Below are positions 28,195-40,330 of a stretch of 64,000 nt of DNA, piece by piece; positions within the stretch are counted from its first letter, which is position 1, and each line of letters starts with the position of its first letter. Below the pieces are notes generated by a model. It searched no databases and was not told where the DNA came from. It saw only the letters and a program-made list of their open reading frames with translations. Where the stretch lies: positions 159,636-223,635 of the forward strand of contig CAUYUJ010017816.1 of the NCBI GenBank assembly GCA_963575745.1, in the 5' to 3' direction. This DNA is from Prorocentrum cordatum. Lineage: Eukaryota > Sar > Dinophyceae > Prorocentrales > Prorocentraceae. The position numbers and the translations under genes are program-made.

Positions 28195-31100
28195 AGCGCT
28201 CTGTATTGTTCCGAATAGAAAAGATGCCGTGTTGGCTTGCAAACTAGAGCGCGCGCGCGCGGACGCGCGCTGGCGCGCGCGCGAGGAGTTCTGTATGGTC
28301 CACAACAGAAAAGCTGCCATGTAATTCCAAACACTGAATTTGAAATTTCTGTTGCCCTTTAAGCAGGCCGACGGACGCGCCGACTTTTCCATTGTGGACA
28401 ATACAGAAGTCCCCACGCGCGCGGGCGCGTGCGGACGCGCGCGCGTCCGCGCGCGCGCGCGCGTGAGGAGTTCTGTATTGTTAACAATAAAAAAGCCGCC
28501 ATGTAATTCCAAAAACTGAATTTGAAATTTCTGTGGCCCTTCTAATGAGGCCGACGGAAATGTCGACTTTTTCATTGTGGACAATACAGCAATCCCCACG
28601 CGCGCGCGCGTGAGGAGTTCTGTATTGTCGGCAATAGAAAAGCCGCCATGTAATTCCAAAAACTGAATTTGAAATTTCTGTGGCCCTTTAAGGATGCCGA
28701 CGGAAATGCCGACTTTTCTATTGTGAACAATACATGCGTCCCCACGCGCGCGCGCGCGGACGCGCGCGCGTCCGCGCGCGCGCGCATGAGGAGTTCTGTA
28801 TTGTCCGCAATAGAAAAGCCGCCATGTCATTTCCAAAACTGAATTTGAAATTTCTTTGGGCTTTTAAGGAGGCCGACGGGAATGTCGACTTCTCAATTGT
28901 GAACAATACCGAAGTCCCCAAGCGCAAGCGCGCGCGAGGAGTTCTGTATTGTCCCATGGAAAAGCCGCCATGCAATTCCAAACACTGAATTTGAAACTTG
29001 TGTGGCCCTGTAAGGAGGCCGACGGACATGTCGACTTTTCTTTTGTGAGCAATATAGAAAGTCCGCACGCGCGCGCGCGCGTGAGAAGCTCTGTATTGTC
29101 CACAATAGAAAAGCAGCCATGTAATTCCAAAAACTGAATTTGAAATTTCTGTTGCCCGTTAAGGAGGCCGACGGAAATGTCGACTTCTTTATGTGGGCAC
29201 TATACAGAACTTACCATTTTCTTTCTTTTTTACAGAAGTTCCCCACGCCGCGCGTGCGCGGACGCGCGCGCGTTCGCGCGCGCGCGCGTGAGGAGTTCTG
29301 TATTGTCCAACAGAAAAGCCGCCATGCAATTCCAAACACTGAATGTGAAATTTTTGTGGCCCTCTAAGGAGGCCGACGGAAATGTCGACTTTTCTATTGT
29401 GGACAATGCAGAAGTCCCCGCGCGCGGGCGCGGGCGGACGCGCGCGCGTCCGCGCGCGCGAGCGTGAGGAGTTCTTCTGTATTGTCCACAATAGAAAAGC
29501 AAACTTGTAATTCCAAAAACTGTATTTGAAATTTCCGTGGCCCTTTAAGGAGGCCAACGGAAATGTCGATTTTTCTATTGTGGACAGTACAGAAGTCCCC
29601 ACGCGCGCGCGCGCGCGTGAGGAGTTCTGTATTGTGCACAATAGAAAAGCCGCCACTTAATTCCAAAAACTGAATGTGAAATTTCTGTGGTCTTTACAAG
29701 ATGCCAACGAAAATTTCGACTTCTCTATTCTGAACACTACAGAAGTCCCCACGCGCGCGCGCGCGTCAGCGCGCGCGTCAGCGCGCGCGCGCGCGAGGAG
29801 TTCTGCATCGTCAACAATAGAGAAGCCGCCATGTAATTTCAAAAGCTGAATTTGAAATTCCTGTGGGCCTTTAAGGAGGCCGACGGAAATGTCGATTTTT
29901 CTATTGTGGCCATACAGAAGTCCCCACGCGCGCGCGCGTGAGGAGTTCTGTATGGTACACAATAGAAAAGCCGCCGTGTAATTTCAAAAACTGAATTTGA
30001 GATTTCTGTGGCCATTTAAGGAGGCCGACGGACATGTCGACTTTTCTATTGTGAACCATGCGGAAGTCCCCGCGCGCGCGTGAGGAGTTCTGTATTGTCC
30101 ACAATAGAGAAGCCGCAATGTAATTCCAAAACTTGAATTTGAGAATTTTCTGTGGGCCTTTAAGGAGGCCGACGGACATGTCGACTTTTCTATTGTGAAT
30201 AATACAGAAGTCCGCGCGCGCGCGCGTGAGGAGTTCTGTATTGTCCACAGTAGGAAAGCCGCCATGTATTTCCAAAAAACTGAATTTGAAAGTTCTGTGG
30301 CCCTTTAAGGAGGTCGTCGGAAATGTCGACTTTTCTTTGGAACACAATTTCCTACAGGGGCAGCGCAAGCAACGATCGTATTGTCCACAATAGAGAAGCC
30401 GCCATTGTAATCAAAAACTGAATTCTGAAAATGTAGATTGTTTCGATTGTGAACACAATACAGAACCTACCATGAGCGCGCGCCCGTGAGGCTTCGTAGA
30501 CTCCATAATCAGAAAAGCCGCCATAGGATGTCCCAAAAACTGAATTTGAAATTTATGTGGCTCTTTGAGGAGGCCGACGGAAATGTCGATTTTTTAATGC
30601 GAACAATACAGAGTTCCCCACGCGCGCGCGGCGCGCGGGACGCGCGCGCGTCCACGCGCACGCGCGCGCGTGGGGTTCTGTATTGTCCACAATAGAAAAG
30701 CGAACTTGTAATTCCAAAAACTGAATTTGAAATTTCTGTGGCCCTTCTAATGAGGCCGACGGAAATGCGGACTTTTCTTTTCTGGGCAATACAGAAGTCC
30801 CCACGCGCGCGCGCGTGTGAGGAGTTCTGTATTGCTAACAATAGAAAAGCCGCCATGTAATTCGAAAAGCTGAATTTGAAGTTTCTGTTGCCCTTTGAGA
30901 AGGCCGACGGAAATGTCGACTTTTCTATTGTGGACAATACAGAAGTCCCCGCGCGCGCGGGCGCGTGAGGAGTTCTGTATTGCCCACAGCAGAAAAGCCA
31001 TTTTGTAATTGCAAAAACTGAATTTGAAATTTCTGTGGGCTTGTAAGGAGGCCGACGGAAATGTCGACTTTTCGATTGTGGACAATACAGAAGTCCCCAC

Positions 31101-32075
31101 GCGCGCGCGCGCGGACGCGCGCGAGTCCGCGCGCGCGCGTGAGGAATTCTGTATTGTGCACAATAGAGAAGCCGCCATTTTATTCCAAAAACTGAATTTG
31201 AAATTTCTGTGGCCCCTTAAGGAGGCAGACGACAATCTCGACTTTTCTATTGTCAACCATACAGAATTCCCCCGTCAGCGCGCGCGCGTCAGCGCGCGCG
31301 CGCGTGAGGAGTTCTGTATTGTCCACAATAGAAAAGCCGCCATGTAATTCCAAAAACTGAATTTGAAATTTCTGTGGCCCTTTAGGGAGGCCGAAGGAAA
31401 TGCCGATTTTTCTGTTGTGGACAATACAGAAAGTCCGCACGCGCCTGCGCGCGCGGACGCGCGCGCGTCCGCGCGCGCGTGCGAGCGCGCGCGCGCGTGA
31501 GGAGTTCTGTATTGTCCACAATAAAGAAGCCGCCATGTAATTGCAAAAACTGAATTTGAAATTTCTGTTGGCCTTTAAGGAGGCCGACGGAAATGCCGAC
31601 TTTTCTACTGCGAACAATACAGAAGTCCCCGCACGCGCGCGCGCGTGAGGAGTTCTGTATTGTCCACAATAGAGAAGCCGCCATGTAATTCCAGAAACTG
31701 AATTTGAAATTTCTGTGGGCCATTAAGGAGGCCGACGGAAATGTCAACTTTTCTATTGTGAACAATACAGAAGTCCCCACGCGCGCGCGCGTGAGGAGTT
31801 CGGTATTGTCCACAATAGAAAAGCCGCCATGTAATTCGAAAAACTGAGATTGAAATTTCTGTGGCCCTTTAAAGAGGCCGACGGAAATGTCGACTTTGCT
31901 ATTGCGAACAATACAGAAGTCCCCACGCGCGCGCGTGAGGAGTTCTGTATTGTCCACAATAAAGAAGCCGCCATGTAATTGCAAAAACTGAATTTGAAAT
32001 TTCTGTGGGCTGTGGGCTTGTAAGGAGGCCGACGGAAATGTCGACTTTTCTATTGTGAACAATACAGAAGTCCCC
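28195..32075 (+). repeat. Hairpin satellite, about 24 units (copy B)
   Basis: Same unit as in copy A: inverted ends around AAAAACTGAATTTGAAATTT, joined by (CG)n. One unit near 29200 carries an extra ATTTTCTTTCTTTTTTACAG stretch, and 30345-30420 is rearranged. Confidence 0.95.
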
Positions 32076-32079
32076 ACGC

Positions 32080-32530
32080 GCGTCCTCTCGTTTGTTCCGT
32101 CCGCGTCCGCGCCAATGTTCTCTGGTCTTCTGCCATGGCGACAGGTCGCTCTCCCGCGGAAAGGTGGTCTGCGCGTCCTCTCGTTTGCGCCGTCCGCGTC
32201 CGCGCCCATGTTCTCTGGTCTCCTGCCATGGAGGCAGGTCGCTCTCCCGCGGGAGGGTGGTCTGCGCGTCCTCTCGTTTGCGCCGTCCGCGTCCGCGCCC
32301 ATGTTCTCTGGTCTTCTGCCATGGCGAGAGGTCGCTGTCCCGCGGGAGGGTGGTCTGCGCGTCCTCTCGTTTGCGCCGTCCGCGTCCGCGCCCATGTTCT
32401 CTGGTCTTCTGCCATTGCGACAGGTCGCTCTCCCGCGGGAGGGTGGTCTGCGCGTCCTCTCGTTTGCGCCGTCCGCGTCCACGCCCATGTTCTCTGGTCG
32501 TCTGCCATGGCGACAGGTCGCGTGACCGCC
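32080..32530 (+). repeat. 93-bp minisatellite, five units (copy B)
   Basis: Five units matching 24503-24935, including the one missing about 11 bp there. Confidence 0.93.
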
Positions 32531-32780
32531 CCCAGAGGGAGGTGGGCGCGCGCGGCGCATCATGATTTACTTTTCTGCGCGGTGGGCGGCGCGGCCTGTC
32601 GGACACCCTTGGTGTCCTGTCCGACGTTGGCCCCCCGTCGCGGGGGCGCGGGTCGGCCGCGGGTGACCGCGGTCGCGGCCCCGAGAGGGTACCCTTGTGT
32701 CCTGTGGTTCTGGGAGGTCATGTTGCCGTCGGGAGAGTCTTGTGTCCTGTCGCGCGTCCTGTGCAATGGACTCTGCCTGT

Positions 32781-33120
32781 AGTCCGATTTGCGCAAAGTC
32801 CCCGCTCACCCCCGTCCTCTTGACCCATTGGCTAACAGAAAAAAATGCCCTCAAGATAGAGAAATCGATAAAACGAAAACATAATCCTCCGCCGTCTCAT
32901 TTTTATATGTGCAAAATCCCCCCCCCCACATCGCCCCCCCCCTCGCGTCCTTCTTATTTTTTTGCAACAGAAAAAAAAGCCTTCCCCCGCCCGCCCCCCT
33001 CCCCCCCCCCTTCCCCTCCTTCCAGTTTTTGCATAGCCCCCCACCTTTCCTTCCCACCCCCTCCTTCAGTTTTTGCCCCCCCCCCCCCCCCCCCTCCCCC
33101 CCCCCCCCCCCCCCCCACGG
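32781..33120 (+). repeat. C-rich TTTTTGCA minisatellite, right part
   Basis: Resumes the left-flank pattern (TCCGATTTGCGCAAAGTCCC at 32783, CCAGTTTTTGCATAGCCCCC later), with a poly-C run to 33117. Confidence 0.75.
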
Positions 33121-34129
33121 CTTTTCGATTTAACGGCGCCCCCCCCCCCCCCCCGCCCCTTCGCTATCGTTATCCCCTCCCCCCCCCCCCACTCCGCCGA
33201 TTGCGGAGCGGGCCTTTCCGTATTATATTTCGGTGCGAACCTTGGCGGCACATCAGGCGCGTGCGCCTTGGCACCCCGTGCCCCCCCCCCTCCCAGGCGG
33301 GCGAGCGGGCGGCTGCGGCGGGCAAGCGGTTGCGCATGTTGCGCCGGGGTGATTGGTCGAGGGCGCGGGGCCTTTCGGGGCGGTGACGCCGTCCGATGGC
33401 CGACCCCGAGCATGCCCGACGTGGAAGTGCAGAGGCGGGCAGCGAGCGATTGCAAGGCGCGCCGCGGATACGGGCGGGCGCCGTGGGCGAGCGGCAGGGG
33501 GCGATAAGGGGGGTGGTTGGGCTTGGCTCGTGGCCGACAGGGCCTGATGGCGCGCGGGCTTGGCAGCGCGCGGGAAAGCGGCGGTGGACTGCCGGGGGGA
33601 AGCGGGGCAGCGGCGGGCGGGGCGTTGCGAACGGGAAGGGGAGGGGGGGGGGCACATGCGGGAGGGGGAAGGAGGCGGGGGACGCAATCCATATTCCGAT
33701 CGGACGCTCCTCCCGCTCTATTTTCGCCATTCTTCGCCGACGGGCTCTGATTGCAATTGCCGCGCTGAAAGACATCGTTGACGCGCCGCGGCGCAGCATC
33801 CTACAGCGTTGCCCCGTTGCCTGGGAAGCGTCGGGTTGCTTGTCGGCCCACAAGGCCTACGTCGCGATCGCGCGAGCCCAGGGCCGCAGTGCGTCTGCCC
33901 AACCCCGTCCCTTGTTCCAACAGGTTTGTGCACTTCTGCTATGCCCTCTGCTTTCCTGCTGTCCTAACACCGCTGTAACCCCCACTGCATCAGTTCCCAA
34001 AGCAATTCTGCGTTGGGGCCCTCGGTCTGAAGCGACGGCGCCACGCGTCACCTTACTTCCCGCCCTCCCCCTCCCCCCAATCATCCCGCCCCTGTCCTGC
34101 GCTCCGTGCGTCAATGTCGGCGCGCCCCT
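33121..34129. other. No gene recognised
   Basis: GC-rich low-complexity DNA to about 33700, then more mixed sequence. Open frames are long but uninformative. Confidence 0.45.
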
Positions 34130-35040
34130 CCGCGCGCTTCGTGACCGCGTAGGGAATTTCATGCGAGTTCCCAGTGGCGACGTCTGCATGCGTCCGCGCC
34201 GCCCATTACGGCGCACCCATCACGCGCTTCATGGCCCCGTACGGATCCCCACGTAAAGCCCCCGCGGCGACGTTGACATACGTCGGCGCCACCCCTGGCG
34301 ACGCGCCCCTCGCGCGGTCCGCAGCCCCATGGGGGGCTCCGCCAAATCCACCCAGTGGCGACGTCCACATGCGTCCGCGCCGCCCGCAACGGCGCGCCCC
34401 TCAAACGTTTCGTGCCGTCATGGGGAGCTCCACCCAAGACCGCAGTGGCGATGTTACATGCGCCAACGCTCCATAGGGTGCTCCACCGAAGGCCTCAGCG
34501 GCGGCGTTTACATACGCCCGCGCAGCCCATGACAGCGCACCCGCGCGCCGTTCGTGGCCACGCAGCGAGCTCCCTGTACGGCACCACCGGCGATGTTTGC
34601 ATGCGCTTCCGCCGCCCATGACGGCGCGCCTGTCGCAGTGTTCATGGCCCCAAAGCGAGCGCCGCCGAAGGCCCCAATGGCGACGTGCACATGCGCCCGC
34701 GCCATTCATTACGGCGCACACTTCGCGCGGTCCGCGGCCCCATAGGGAGGTCCACGTAAGGCCCCAGTGCCGACGCATGCCCGCGCCCGCGCCCCCAAGA
34801 AGGGCACACCGCTCACGCGGTTCGTGGCCGCGTAGGGGGCTCCGCCTATGGCGACCTCTGCGTGCGCCCGCGCCACGCATCACGGCGCACCGCTAACGCG
34901 TCCCGTGGCCCCACGGGGGGCCTCGCTTGAAGCCCCGACGGCGACGTTTACGCGCGCCCGCGTCGCCCGTTACGACGCGCCCCTCAGGCGGCTCGTGGCC
35001 CATGAGGAGCCCCATCTAAGGCCCAAGTGACGACGTTAGC
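34130..35040 (+). repeat. ~90-bp minisatellite array, locus 2
   Basis: About ten units with TTCGTGGCCCCATAGGG, GGAGCTCCACC, AAGGCCCCAGTGGCGACG and CATGCGYCCGCGCCGCCCA. Confidence 0.88.
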
Positions 35041-35325
35041 ATGCCCCCCCCCTCCCAGCCCCCTCCCCCCACACCCTCCCATTCACTCCGCCCGCCCACC
35101 CACCGCGACCACCAGCATCAACACACACACACACACGCACGCACACACACGCGCACACACACACATACCACCACCACCACCACCACCATCGCCACCACCA
35201 CCACCACCCACCACCACCAGCACCACACTTATACACACCACACACACCACACACACACAGACACGCGCACGCACGCACACACACACACCAACACACACAG
35301 ACCACACACACACACACACGCATTG
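35041..35325. repeat. C-rich and (CA)n/(CCA)n interruption
   Basis: Microsatellite block between array units; the array motif returns at 35326-35440 (CGCTTCGTAGCCGCATGTGG). Confidence 0.9.
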
Positions 35326-35440
35326 TGGCGCACCCCGCGCGCGCTTCGTAGCCGCATGTGGAGCTGAAAGGGACGCGCCAGTGACACTTGCCGATGCGTT
35401 GCCCCGTAGGAGGTTTCACCGAGGAGGGTGTTCACAAGTG

Positions 35441-36265
35441 CTGCGCTCCCAATTGCACATGGTATGGCTTTTCGTCACGATGAGTATATACCAGCTCTAC
35501 GTCGTCCTACTACCACATGCCACACACTGGTTTCACATGACTCTTTCCTGTTCTGGAGTACTCGTCGGTGCTCATGTGGGTTTCGCGCTTCGTTGCTCAG
35601 GAGCCAGTCGTACTCGATTCACCTTCCGCATTACTGGAACAAACTTGCTCGACGCATACACTAACTCTCGTGTTTTCTCTGGTCTATTCCTACCCTATGG
35701 AGATTACGTCCAGTCTGCTGCTCTGTGACGCGTATCGGTACCCTGCTTTATTTCTATAATGTGCATACTCTAGCGGTGATGCGCTCGTTGTCTACTCCTC
35801 TCTTACTTAGGGAGGGGGAATAAGGAGGTGCCCGCGCCCATGTTATTGCTGTTTTGTTTTGTTTTTCGCAGCCAACGAAATGTTCAGGATTGTGGCCTCA
35901 CACAAAGTTCAAAATCTCACGGACGAGCCTGAACCACATGCAGCCTCGATGGGCGACGTTGCCGCAGTTGCTTGCTGCGACATGCGGCGGGCGTGGTTCC
36001 CACGCGCCACTCCAGCCATGCCGACCGTCGGCGCCGTCCTTCCCCTACTCTTCTAATGTCCCTCTGGCACATCATCATTCTCAATCGTATCCTCCCTGGT
36101 TCGATCCCGCCTCACATGTCTTCGGGTCTCTCACATCGCCCACCCCCATTCATCAGCATCATATGTTCCAGCCTTCCCCATCGTGAACAAAAACACCAAG
36201 TAAATTTTTACTTGATTTTACAATTCGTATGTAATTCAATTCTGTAGTCGTTGAGCTATATGAGA
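35441..36265. other. Lower-GC spacer, no gene recognised
   Basis: No domain recognised in the short open frames. Confidence 0.45.
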
Positions 36266-36350
36266 CAAGGAGGGCGGGTACCGAGGGTTTGGGATATACG
36301 TGTTGGCTGGCACGTGAGTAGGTCGGAACGAACAGTCTTCGAGTGATTGC
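36266..36350 (+). repeat. Dispersed repeat family D, fragment
   Basis: GGGCGGGTACCGAGGGTTTG, GGATATAC, GGCACGTGAGTAGGTCGGA and GAACAGTCT match 45935-46010. Confidence 0.8.
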
Positions 36351-37014
36351 TGTTGCCGGTGTTGAAGTCTCACTTTTGATAAATGATTGTTTTGTTCTGC
36401 CCCCTGCGTGGTGCCTATTTGGCGTGTTTCAATGTAAGGGCTACTCCCCAGGCTCGCACACTGTTTTTTGTTTCTCACGGCAAATCTTGAGGCTCAGATT
36501 GGGTCGTCGGCCCCTTGCTTACAACAGCGGCAGCCAGTTGTCCCTTCACGCGCCATGCTCCTGCATGCCACATGCATCCATCATGATACCGTCCCCTCTT
36601 GAAGTAACTGTATGAACAAAACGATGCCAACCTGTCCACACCCAGATCTACCGCCCAAGGAGGTCGAGCCAACACCTCTCCCGAGACACCTTCCTACGTT
36701 CAGCTCGCACGGCACATCAAGCAGTCAGTGCGATTTCGAGGAGCGGTGAGGACTCGAAACACGAAGCATGCGAGCTTCGGGCGAGGGGCAGGCCTTAGGA
36801 ACAGACGCGCAACACACCGGATGCAAGACCCAGGAGAGGGGCGATCTACAGGAACAGACGTAAAAGACAATGGACCGAACCCAAGACGAGGAGCAAAATA
36901 TATGAAGATACGTGAACCATTAGCCTGGCGAAGGACCCCACCATATGCATTTGTGAGTACCGCAGTTGTAGGTTTCATCTTCGGTGGAACTCCCGACGGG
37001 CCACGCAACGCTGT
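36351..37014. other. No gene recognised
   Basis: 36720-36900 holds loosely repeated GAGGAGCGGTGAG/GGCGAGGGGCAGG and AGGAACAGACG motifs (~60 bp spacing). Confidence 0.45.
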
Positions 37015-38275
37015 ATTTGGTGGGGGCGACGCATTCGAACTTTGCCATTGGTGCCTTGGGTTGAGCTCCCTGTTGGGGAGACGCATGCGGATTTGCCACT
37101 GGGGCCTTAGGTGGAGATCCCTATGGGCCGCGAGACGTTATACTGGGTAGGGGGAGCCGTATGCGAACTTTGCCACTCGGGCGCTCGGTGGAGCTACCTT
37201 TGGGCCACGACACGGTGTACTGGGTGGAGGAAACGCATGTGGACTTTGCCACTGGGGCCTTCGGTGGGGCTCACCATGGGGCCACACAGCGATGTACTGG
37301 GTGGGGGAAGCACATGTGGACGGTGCCATTGAGGCTTTCGGTGGAGGACCCTATGGAGCCACGAAACGTTGTACTGGGTGGGGGAGACGAATGCGGACGG
37401 TTCCATTGGAGCCTTCGGTGTAAACCCCCATGGGGCCACGAAACGTTGTATCGGATGGGGGAGACGCATGCGGACGGTTCCATTGGGGCCTTCGGTAGAG
37501 CTCCCAATGCTTATTGGGCCACGAAGCGCTGTACTGGGTGGGGGAAGCGCATGCGGACAGTGCCACGGGCACCGTTGGTGTAGCTCCCGATCGGGCCACG
37601 AAACGCCGTACTCGGTGGGGTGACGCGTGCGGCGGTAACGCTGGGACCTTCGGTGGATTTCCTTATGGAGCCACGAAGCGCTGTACTGGGTGGGGGGGGG
37701 CGCATGTCGGCGGTAGCACTGGGGCCGTCGGTGGAGCTCCATTTGGGGCCACGGACGCTGTACTGGCTTGGAGGGGACGCATGCGGGCAGTAGAATTGGG
37801 ACATTCGGTGGAACTCCCCATGTGGCCACGAAGCGCTGCACTGAGTGTGGGGGAACGCATGCGGGCGGTAACGCTGGAGCATTTGTTGGAGCTCCCTATG
37901 GGGTCACGAAGCGCTGTATTGCATTGGGGGTGCGGGGGGGGGGGGGGGGGGGGGGCATCTGGGCGGTAGCACTGGGGCCGTCGGTGGGGCCCCCTTTATG
38001 GCCACGAAGCGTTGTAATGTGTGTGTGTGTGTGTGTGTGTGTTTTTGTGTGTGTCGTGTGTCTGTGTGTGGTGTGTGTAGTGTGCGTGGAGCTCCTTATA
38101 TGGCCACGAAGCGTGATACTCGGTGGGGGAGAATCATGCGGAACGTGCCACTGGGGCCATCGGTGGAGTTGCCAAAAGGGCCACGAAACGCTGCACTAGG
38201 TGAGGGGGACGCATGCGGGCCGTGACAGTGGGACCTTCGGTGGAGCTCCCTATGGGGCCACGAAGCGTGTGAGGG
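37015..38275 (-). repeat. ~76-bp minisatellite array, inverted relative to loci 1 and 2
   Basis: Units contain GACGCATGCGGACGGT, GCCACTGGGGCCTTCGGTGG, AGCTCCCTATGGGGCCACGA and TACTGGGTGGGGG. The reverse complement gives TCGTGGCCCCATAGGGAGCT followed by AAGGCCCCAGTGGC, the core of loci 1 and 2. A (GT)n block at 38014-38093 interrupts it. Confidence 0.88.
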
Positions 38276-38599
38276 GTGTACCAAAATTGTAGACTGATGC
38301 GGAGAGCAGTGGAAGGGATGGGAGGCTGGAGGGGGGGGGGGAGGAGGAGGAGGGAACGCGGGGCGCTGTTGCTTTAAAGCGAGGACCCAACACCGCAGGA
38401 TGGTTGGGACCACAGGAGTCGAGCCCTAGGAGACGGGCAATCTATCTATGTATGTATATATATATATATATATATACATATATCGGAGTAGGCTGGGGGG
38501 GGGGCTGGGCCGGTGCACCGTCATCCCCATGGGCGCCCCCCGGAACCTTGGGGGGGTCACAGACCCCCTGGGACTGCCCCGGGCCGCTTCCAAATTGCC
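38276..38599. other. Spacer with (TA)n patch
   Basis: TATGTATATATATATATATA at about 38448-38482 within G-rich sequence. Confidence 0.6.
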
Positions 38600-38749
38600 C
38601 ATGACAGGTCACGCAGGCCGTACAGATGGTCAAGAAGGTCTCGAGAGGCCCCGAAGACGCCCAAGAGCGACCCAAGAGGGCCCGAGATGGCTTGAAGATG
38701 GCCGACGAGCGCCCCAAGAGGGCCTTGAAGAGGCAAACATCGGCCCTTT

Positions 38750-40330
38750 CTTTTTGTAAAACCTAAGTTTTCAGCATACTCGCTTGCTTCGTCTTCACAG
38801 TGACCCAGACGCCCCCGCGGAGCCCCACAGCCCAAGAGAGACCCAAGAGGGCCCAAGACGGCCCAAGAAGCTCGTCCTGTGGGGCTCGCAGAAACCCCTG
38901 AGACGGCCCAAGAGGCCCCGAAGCCGGCCCAGGAGACCCCCAAGACGGCCTCAGCGTGGCCCAAGAGAGCCTCGTTCGAAATCATGTTCCCAGAAGCCTC
39001 TCCGGGAACATCATTTCCGGGTTCCGGGTTCCGAGTACGCCAAAGAGGCCAAGAAGGATGACTCAGCGAGGCCCAAGAGGGCTCATGAAGATGGCCGAAA
39101 AGGGCCCCAAGAGGAACTGCAAGAGGCACAAATCTGCCCTTTCCCGTCGTAAAACGCACATTTGCAGCATACTCGCTTGCTTCGTCTTCACAGTGACCCA
39201 GACGCCCCCGAGGAGCCCCAACACGGCCCAAGAGAGACCCAAGAGGGCCCAAGACGGCCCGAAAGGGTCGCCCTGTGGGGCTCACGGAACCCCCCAAGAC
39301 GGCCCAAGAGTCCCCGAAGCCGGCCCAGGAGGCACCCAAAACGGCCGCAGGGAGGCCCAAGAGGGCTTCGTTCGAAATCATGTTCCCGGAAGCATCTCCT
39401 GGAACATGATTTCCGGGTTCCCAGCACGCCCAAGAGGCCCACCAGACAGCCTTAGCGAGGCCCAAGAGGGCTCATGAAGATGGCTTGAAGATGGCCGAAA
39501 AGGGCCCCAAGAGGGCCTTCAAGCGGCAACAATCGGCCCCTTTCTTCGTAAAACGTACGTTTGCAGCATGCTCGCTTGCTTCGTCTTCACAGTGACCCAG
39601 ACGCCCCCGAAAAGCCCCAAGACAGCCCAAGAGAGACCCAAGAGGGCCCAAGACGGCCCAAGAAGATCGTCCTGTGGGGCTCACAGAAATTCCTAAGACG
39701 GCCCAAGAGGCCCCGAAGTCGGCCCAGGCCCAGGAGGCCCCCAAGACGGCCGCAGGGAGGCCCAAGAGGGCTTCGTTCGAAATCATGTTCCCGGAAGCCT
39801 CTCCGGGAACATGATTTCCGGGTTCCGAGGACGCCCAAGAGGCCCACAAGACAGCCTCAGCGAGGCCCAAGAGGGCCCGAGATGGTTTGAAGATGGCCGA
39901 AGAGGGCCCCACGAGGGCCTTCAAGAAGCAAAAATCTGCCCATTCCCTTCGTCAAACGTACATTTTCAGCATACTCCCTTGCTTCGTCTTCGCAGTGCCC
40001 CAGACGCCCCCGCGGAGTCCCAACACAGCCCAAGAGAGACCCAAGAGGGCCCAAGACGGCCCAAAAGGGTCGTCCTGTGGGACTGGCCGAACCTCCCAAG
40101 ACGGCCCAAGAGGCCCCAGAGGCCCACAAGACGGCCCCAGGGAGGCCCAAGAGGGCCTCGTTCGAAATCATGATCCTGGAAACCTCTCCGGGAACATGAT
40201 TTCCGGGTTCCCAGGACGCCAAAAGACAGTCCCCAAAGGCCCTGGACACGCCGAAGACGGCCTCAGGACGGCCGACGACGCCGCCAAAACGCCAGAGCGC
40301 CTCCAGAGGCCCCTGCAAAGGGTCCCAGAA
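38750..40330 (+). repeat. ~400-bp higher-order unit, four copies
   Basis: Copies begin CGTAAAACGTACATTTGCAG then CATACTCGCTTGCTTCGTC (about 38755, 39150, 39548, 39950). Each contains a hairpin: ATCATGTTCCCGG ... CCGGGAACATGAT, perfect in the third copy (39782-39814). Confidence 0.9.

Larger units (their letters stand above)
27641..32780 (+). mobile_element. Composite 5-kb repeat unit, copy B
   Basis: Starts GTCGGAGTCCATTGGTAGAT and ends GCAATGGACTCTGCCTGT, giving a perfect 10-bp terminal inverted repeat (GAGTCCATTG). Internal order is the same as copy A. The outer parts differ from copy A by only scattered substitutions. It sits inside a C-rich minisatellite found on both sides. Confidence 0.82.

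Noticed and set aside
38557-39465. 302-codon minus-strand ORF in the CCAAGAGGCC block
   Set aside because: Translation follows the 400-bp satellite unit; no recognised domain and similar frames occur on both strands.
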